Below the pieces are notes generated by a model. That model was not told the origin of the DNA and did not search any database. It saw only the letters and a program-made list of their open reading frames with translations. DNA of 64,000 bases from Petunia secreta (taxonomy: Eukaryota > Streptophyta > Magnoliopsida > Solanales > Solanaceae), in NCBI GenBank assembly GCA_029990175.1, contig JARKIP010000011.1, positions 23,286,001-23,350,000 of the forward strand. Direction: 5' to 3'. Below, piece by piece: positions 57,733 through 64,000 of the stretch; positions within the stretch are counted from its first letter, which is position 1; each line of letters begins with the position of its first letter. The translations under genes were made by a program, and so were the position numbers.

Positions 57733-58559
57733 GTCTAAAATCGGGTATGACAATCTCAGCCATTACCATCATTACACCGCCATTATAATCATTGTATTAG
57801 TGCAAATTGCTGCTTGGTTCAATTCTGCAGGAGGATTCTTCTCTTTCAATGAAGCACCAACCTTCGATCAAGCAAATACAATAAGCCTTACTGATTTTAT
57901 TTATTGCTTTATTATTTGTTCTATCGTTTGCTTCTGTTTTCATTGTTTGACGCATTTTTTTATCATCATCGATTTTGTTAATTACTTGTCATCGCTTTGA
58001 TCATAACACTGCTTTAGGAAGATTAATGTGCAATCCATAAATCATAACTTCATCGTTTTAACTAAGCATATCGTCAATTAAATCGTACTACTTTGCTTGT
58101 TTATTATCGTTGTCATTGTAATTCCATCGCAATATCTTTCGTCGAATTTGGATTTAAATCGTTTAGTTAATACGGAATCGTCTGATAATTAAGCACGTGT
58201 TCGGTAAATCAATAGTCGTTTATCTTGTTCGTAATTCATTGGTTCATAATCATTAAGAATCAATCGTTTATAGTTAAATAGTCACATCATCGTAATCAAT
58301 AAACTTGTTGCTTGTCTTTGCTTGTTCGATCATATCCGTCTTCGAATTGAACTTGTTATATTGTTTACTGTTGAAGTCATTATCATCTGTTCTATTGAAT
58401 CTGCTGTTTTCATATTATCTTCCGTAGCATTTGTTAAATCGATCACTTGTCAACGTAAATCGCTTATCAACTGGTCAAATCAAGATATAAACGATCGCCT
58501 AAGACTCAACTAAATATAAATTTAATTGTAATACCTGAAATCAGTTTTTAGTATATACA
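57733..58559 (+). repeat. Retand-type LTR, right part (U5), ending at a PBS
   Basis: It runs from the end of the Ogre-like LTR to GTATATACA at 58559, directly before a PBS. It is read as the continuation of 39909-40312, giving a split LTR of about 1.23 kb. The join is inferred, because no second copy of this LTR lies in the window. Confidence 0.6.
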
Positions 58560-58560
58560 A

Positions 58561-58579
58561 TTTGGCGCCCACCGTGGGG
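58561..58579 (+). promoter_or_regulatory. primer binding site of the plus-strand Retand-type element
   Basis: TTTGGCGCCCACCGTGGGG lies one base after the LTR end. The matching worn site is at 36293-36312. Confidence 0.85.
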
Positions 58580-58646
58580 TCTAGGCAATCGATTTATTCC
58601 GAGATTTGATCGTTGATACTACTTACATTCGTTTTCTTGTTTTACG

Positions 58647-60281
58647 ATGGCAGATGAACACAATGTTGATGCTACCACCACGTTGAACGGTTAACAATAG
58701 CTTAATCCCAATGACAGGGTTCATGTTTCAGCGACTGATGAAGCGGTCGGTGAATCCATCCAGCATGAGCAGGATCCGCCTCACGACCACGTTCCTACTA
58801 GTTCACGGTTGAACGCGCCTCAAGGTTGTCGACCCGGCAAGGAACCTGCGGTCGAAGTTACATCAGTGGATACTAATATGGTGTTGATGGAATATTTGAG
58901 GAGACACGATGCGCAGTTTGAGATGATACATCAACTGTTTGAGATTCTGTTTGGCTCTATCTGAAATGGAGCGCCTACCTCCCCGATCACACCCGCAGGC
59001 ATTCCGACTTCGGTTTCTCAGGGCTCAATAACAGGGGGACTTCCAGTGGGGGCTGGATCCGGAGGATCAGGTACGGCCGCCGTGGCTTTGGGAGCTCCGG
59101 CCTCCGTCGTGACAGAAGCAAGAATGTTGGCTACAATACAGACGTTGTTGAATGATACAGTGGAGAAAAAATTCAATGAGATGAAATCGTTTATGGAGAA
59201 ATTGCCAGGAGTTCTAAAATTAACGGACGCAGTCGCTAAGAAATCTATCTCAAAGTGTCTGTTTCCACCAAGTGCAGCCCTACTACCGATTCCCAAAACT
59301 TTCAAGTTACCGGAGAGTTTGAGGTACAATGGAACTACATATCCGAGGGACCACATCGACATGTTTTCGATTGCAGTTCAGTCGAACAATTTGACTTCGG
59401 ATGAGATCAACTCAGTAAGTTTGAAGAAGTTCTATGAAACGCTGAGGGGAGGAGCGTTGAAATGGTATTTGCAGTTGCCCGAAAACAGGATATCAGATTT
59501 CGATGATATGTCAGCTAAATTCATTCGAGCACACACTGGAGCTAAAAAGAAAGAACCGAGAGTGGAGGATATCTTGAACATTAAGCAACGATCCGGTAAA
59601 ATGATCAACCAGTTTTTGAAGCAGTTTAACGATGAAAAATTTAACATCCCAAACGTCGAGAAGAGGTGGGCTTGTTTGTCTTTTGAAAATAATCTGAGTA
59701 ACGATTCAACGGAGGCATGTGCAAAGTTGAAAGATCGATTGAGAGAGATCACTCCATGGACCTTTGATGATTTGCATCATGAATGTGAACCAAAGATTAG
59801 GGCCGAGGAAGAGGAGTTGCAGTTAGCCCGATACAATCGTCGGTATGAGCGACCACCACCATGGAGAGTTGAGAATGATAGGAGAAACTACAGGGATCAA
59901 CGATGGGAACCCTACAGTTTCCCTCGAATGGAAAGAAACAAGCACGAAGCTGGCAGTTCGAGGAGTCAACCAAAGAAAGAGCAGCCGGGTCCATCCTCGG
60001 CTCCAAGAGATCGACCACTGCCTCCTAAAGTGACAGAGTATAATTTTTGTGTGTCAACATCTAATCTAGTGAATCATTTGAGGGGAATGGGTGAGAAAGT
60101 TGTGAAATTCCCCAGCCGCATGAAGACGAATCCGAACACAAGGGATGAAAATTTATGGTGTACATTTCATCACGATTTTGGCCATACAACCGAAGAGTGT
60201 AAGGCATTACGATATGAGGTAGCCAATTTGTTTGAAAAGGGACACTTGGTTGAACTCTTGACCGAAAGGGTGGCGAAATAA
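58647..60281 (+). pseudogene. Retand-type gag with early stops
   Basis: The frame from ATG 58647 (MADEHNVDATTT) stays in register to 60281. It has TAA (58692-58694) and TAG (58698-58700), each one base from a Gln codon, and TGA near 58962; downstream it is open for 411 codons from 59046. Blocks: Gly/Ala-rich linker, capsid core (FKLPESLRYNGTTYPRDHI, GGALKWYLQLP, FIRAHTGAKKKEPRVEDIL), an Arg/Pro-rich stretch, then the knuckle CTFHHDFGHTTEEC (C-x3-H-x4-H-x4-C, about 60160-60202). Confidence 0.9.
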
Positions 60282-61080
60282 TTTTAACAAAAAGAGGGAC
60301 GATGAGCCATTGAAACCTCCTGCTCCGAGGAAAACGGTGAACGTCATCACTGGAGGAGATGATGTTTGTGGAGTAACTTATACCACAAAGAAATATGCAA
60401 AGGTTTTGTTTACACGAGATAAGAGGACACGAGACGATATGAATGATGAGATCGTGTTCGGGGATTTCGACTTCGACGAAAGGATTCATCCCCATCACGA
60501 TGCCTTAGTAGTTACAATGAGAGTTGACGATGCCGATGTAAGAAAAGTGTTGGTCGATACTGCCAGTTTGGTCAACATAATTCATTCGAGGGTAGTGGAG
60601 CAGCTGCAGTTGAACGATAAGATCGTACCTCGAGCGACGGTCTTGTCGGGATTCAACAATTCGAGCGAAGTAACCGTTGGGGAAATTATGATAAAAACAT
60701 ATACGGAAGGCATCGAAAATGATACTCTGTTCCAAGTGATGAAAGGAGATATGGCTTACAACGTGATACATGGTCGACCATGGATCCATGCTACAGGGGC
60801 AGTTCCATCGACCTTGCATCAAGTTGGGAAGTGTGTGAAATTAGAGGTGAACAACAGACTTCTCGAGAATGTTACTCAGTGGCCATCAAGGACGGCACTA
60901 AGAAGTAGCAATCACAGTTACCAGAATCCGTGGTCGAAGATTATGAAATGGAGCCAAGTCCAACGGGTAAGGACTTTGCCACAATTTCGGCATGCGTTCC
61001 GGAACCGAACAAACAGAAAGCGGGAGACTCTATGATAGAAGAATTGGCGGAAGTAGTATTGTTCGATGATAAGCCAGATT
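60282..61080 (+). pseudogene. Retand-type aspartic protease region, active site mutated
   Basis: It follows gag after a short interruption and is open from 60310. The active-site block reads VLVDTASLVNII (about 60547-60582), with D-T-A where D-T-G or D-A-G is expected, so catalysis is unlikely. FNNSSEVTVGEI and the HGRPWIHATGAVPS block (about 60766-60810) follow. A frameshift near 60930 ends the good reading. Confidence 0.85.
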
Positions 61081-62989
61081 GAAAAGTATATGTCGGAGCA
61101 GAATTAGATACAGAAACGAAGACAAAAATCATATCTTTTCCCAAGGATAACTCTTATTGTTTTGCTTGGTCCCATGCGGACATGATAGGAATCAATCCTA
61201 AAGTTGCTACGCATAAGTTAAACATCGATCCAAAACATCGGCCGGTGAAGCAAAAGAAGCGACCGAATGGTAGTTCTCGAAGGAAGTTATCAATGATGAA
61301 GTAGATAAGTTGTTGACAAATGGATTCATCAAGGAAGTTAAGTATCCAGAGCGGTTGGCAAACACTGTCGTCATACCGAAGAAGAATAGAAAGTGGAGAG
61401 TGTGTGTCGATTATACTAATCTTAACAAATCTTTTCCGAAAGAATCATTCCCATTGCCTCACATCGATAGGCTGATCGATTCGACGGCAGTACACGAAAT
61501 GTTAAGTTTTCTGGACGCCTATTTAGGCTACAATTAGATTTCGATGGACCCAGCTGATCAGAAGAAGACTTCTTTTATCACAGACACGGGGACTTACTGC
61601 TATACGGTTATGCCCTTCGGTCTCAAAAACGCTGGGGCTACCTATCAACGGTTGGTTACCACCATGTTTAAGGATTTGATTGGAAAAACTATGGAATTTT
61701 ACATTGATGACATGTTGGTTAAGTCGTTGGAGAGGAAGGATCATTTGAGTCACTTGAAAGAAACGTTTATGATATTGAGGCAGTTCAACATGAGGTTGAA
61801 CCCAGAGAAATGTGTGTTTGGGGCCGGATCCGACAAGTTCTTGGGATTCATCGTGTCGCAGAGAGGGATCGAAGCCAATCTGGACAAGATCAAAGCGATA
61901 GAGAGCATACCCGAAGAGTTGACAACGGTGAAGGAAGTTCAACAGCTGACCGGTCGAGTAGCCTATCTCAGCATGTTCATCTCAAGGTCATCTGAACGAT
62001 GTCACAAATTTTTTTCAGTGCTAAGGAAAAACACTAGCTTTGATTGGATGCCGGAATGCAAACAAGCCCTCAAAGAGTTGAAGCAATACTTGTCCAATCC
62101 TTTATTGCTTTCAAAGCCGATCGAAGGAAAAGTGTTGTTGATATATTTGGCTGTCTCCGAAGTGGCTGTGAGTGCTGTCCTCATTCGCGAGGTCGGAGGT
62201 AACCAATTTCCTATTTATTATATTAGCAAAACATTACTTGATGCAGAAACAACATATCCACACTTAGAAAAACTTGCACTAGTTATAGCAGCACGAAAAC
62301 TAAGACCATATTTTCAATGTCATTCTATATTTGTTATAACTATTTTTCCTTTACGAAGTATCTTACATCGGCCGGATCTCTCCGGACGATTGATGGAATG
62401 GGCGGTCGAGCTGAGTGAGTACGATATCACTTACCAGCCTCGCACCGCCATCAAATCATAAGTTTTGGCTGATTTTGTAGCAGATTTTAGTGCAAACATT
62501 TTTCCAGAGGCGAAAAAGGAAGAACTTATGATGAGGAATCCAGACCCCAAAATTTGGATGATGTATATCGATGGAGCTTCGAACGTGAAAGGGACTGACC
62601 TTGGAGACTTGCTGATAGCACCAACCGGTGAAAAATTAAGGTAGGCGATCAAAATACATGCCAAAACTAACGAGGCCGAATATGAGGCCCTCGCTGCAGG
62701 TCTAATGATTGCGAAGGATTTGAAAATCGAGCGGTTGGACATCAAAAGCGATTCCCAACTAGTGGTGAACCAAATCCAAGGAGACTTTAGTGTTCAGGAC
62801 ACAAGGATGCAACAATTTCTCAACAAGGTACAAAATCTTTTAGCTTCTTTTCAGGAGTGGAAGACAGCTCAAATCCCGAGGGAAGAGGACATCGAGGCAG
62901 ATGCCTTGGCTAACCTCGGTTCTGCAGCAGCCATCGAAGGAGAACTAGATGAAACAGTTGTGCACTCTGCCGGAGCATCAAAGAGGTAA
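61081..62989 (+). pseudogene. Retand-type reverse transcriptase, RNase H and second RNase H, broken
   Basis: Pre-RT text FAWSHADMIGINP is near 61160 and a frame change follows near 61280. RT from 61310 has VVIPKKNRKWRVCVDY, then a TAG after LGYN (61535-61537), at the same codon as in the minus-strand element. The frame resumes at 61544 with FGLKNAGATYQRLV and the catalytic YIDD (61700-61711). It is open for 305 codons through the thumb and RNase H (PIYYISKTLLDAETTYPHLE) to a TAA at 62459. The second RNase H starts MMYIDGASNVKG (near 62560), has a TAG at about 62642, and ends near 62989 with EDIEADALANLGSAA. Confidence 0.92.
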
Positions 62990-63027
62990 ACAATGTCAAT
63001 CATACTTGGGATTGAAGAAACAAATAT

Positions 63028-64000
63028 TTGTTCTATTTACAGGCAGGTGTTCTACTCGAAGATAAAAAAGCTGTCGGATCACTCAAAGCTAAAGCGGCCC
63101 GATATTGCCTTTTAGACAACCAACTCTATAGGCGAATGTTCATTGGCCCTTTAGCAAAGTGTGTTGGGCCAGATGGCATGAGTTATGTGTTGAGGAAAGT
63201 TCACGAAGGCGAATGCGTCAATCATTCCAGTAGCAAGTCGTTGGTACGAAAGCTAATTAGAGCTGGATACTATTGGCCAACGATGGAAGAAGATGCAAAG
63301 GACTTCGTTCAAAAGTGTGACAAGTGTCAACGATATGGAAAAATCATACATCAACAAGCAGAGCCCCTTCATTCGGTCACGTCACCTTGGCCGTTCATGA
63401 AGTGGGGGACGGATTTGGTCGGGCCACTTCCAACAGCACCCGCTGGGGTAAATTTTATCTTAAATTTAACAGATTATTTTTCTAAATGGGTAGAAGCAAT
63501 TGCCTTGGATCAAATCCGTGAACATGAAGTTATCAAGTTCATTCATCAGAATATCATTTGTTATTTTGGGATACCGAAGGAAATCAACTGTGGCAATGGG
63601 AAACAAATTACAGCTTTCTTTAAGAAATAGGGAATTAAGAGGATTGCATCGACCCCATATCACCCAAGAAAAAACGGACAAGCTGAGTCTTTCAAACAAG
63701 ACAATAATGGAGTACTTAAAGAAACGAATGGATGAATCAAAGGGCAATTGGCCGAATGAACTCCAGGTGCATTGTGGGCTCATCGAACCACGGTGAAAAA
63801 CAGCACTGGTGAAACTCTATTTTCACTTGTCTACAGAGCAGAAGATTTGATTCTAGTCGAAGTGGGTGAACCAAGTCTACGATTTGCACATTCAAGCGAT
63901 GAATCCAATCACGAGGCAATGTTTGTAGAATTGGACCTGGTCGAAGGCAAAAGAGATCTAGCCTTGGTTCGAATACAGGCTCAAAAACAAAGGGCAGAAA
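63028..64000 (+). pseudogene. Retand-type integrase, incomplete at window end, catalytic Asp lost
   Basis: The zinc region is present (VHEGECVNHSSSKSLV and CDKCQRYG, about 63199-63340). The first catalytic Asp is in GTDLVGPLP (near 63411). The second block reads INCGNGKQ (about 63585-63608), with Gly where relatives have Asp, which should abolish activity. A TAG at 63628 and frameshifts follow. The Glu block KNGQAESF is near 63673-63696. The C-terminal part (GETLFSLVYRAEDLI) runs past the window edge. Confidence 0.88.

Larger units (their letters stand above)
58561..64000 (+). mobile_element. Retand-type Ty3/Gypsy (Tat) element, internal region, runs off the window
   Basis: PBS, gag, protease, RT, RNase H, second RNase H and most of integrase occur in order on the plus strand. 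Its proteins resemble those of the minus-strand element at 25946-37023, but the DNA has diverged. Its 5' LTR is the split LTR 39909-58559. Stops and two lost catalytic residues show it is dead. Confidence 0.9.

Overview
The window is nuclear DNA of a flowering plant, most likely a member of the Solanaceae. It holds one multi-exon plant gene with GT..AG introns. One of its introns carries a SINE with a (TTG)n tail and a MITE, both of types familiar from Solanaceae. Almost everything else is nested plant LTR retrotransposons of the Ty3/Gypsy Tat clade, the Ty1/Copia SIRE type and an Athila-like non-autonomous type. Nothing suggests a prokaryote, a virus infection or a CRISPR locus.

Layout. (1) 1-19116: a large, decayed Ogre-like (Tat) element on the plus strand. 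It has the end of the 5' LTR, an arginine-tRNA-type primer site, a long leader, extra ORF1, gag, protease, a probable intron, RT/RNase H, integrase, a 3' UTR with a 42-bp tandem array, and a 4.8-kb 3' LTR. (2) 19117-25945: a gene island with the only intact cellular gene, a nine-exon legumain / vacuolar processing enzyme of 480 residues (20662-25205). (3) 25946-37023: a complete but decayed Retand-like Tat element on the minus strand, flanked by the target duplication ATAAT. It has an antisense, intron-containing extra ORF and an embedded tRNA-like gene. (4) 37024-39908: unassigned DNA, a lone LTR, and a second truncated antisense ORF. (5) 39909-58559: one Retand-type LTR split by a nest: an Ogre-like solo LTR (40313-57732), inside it a SIRE-type Copia element (40375-55540, target duplication AGTGT), and inside that a non-autonomous LARD with Athila-like signals (47694-53127). 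(6) 58561-64000: PBS, gag, protease, RT/RNase H and integrase of a plus-strand Retand-type element that runs off the window.

How the parts work together. Each autonomous element once coded its own capsid, protease, reverse transcriptase, RNase H and integrase. All are now interrupted by stops and frameshifts, and some have lost catalytic residues. The LARD has no polymerase, so it must have been mobilised in trans. The legumain gene is the only unit expected to make a cellular protein now.

Most notable: an 11-bp palindromic motif (GGAMCWGKTCC) dispersed through the SIRE element in all reading frames and in non-coding parts; a tRNA-like gene with good Pol III A and B boxes inside the Retand-like element; an LTR that serves as 3' end of one element and 5' end of the next; and an intact gag-like ORF in the non-autonomous LARD. 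I found no clearly new biochemical system.
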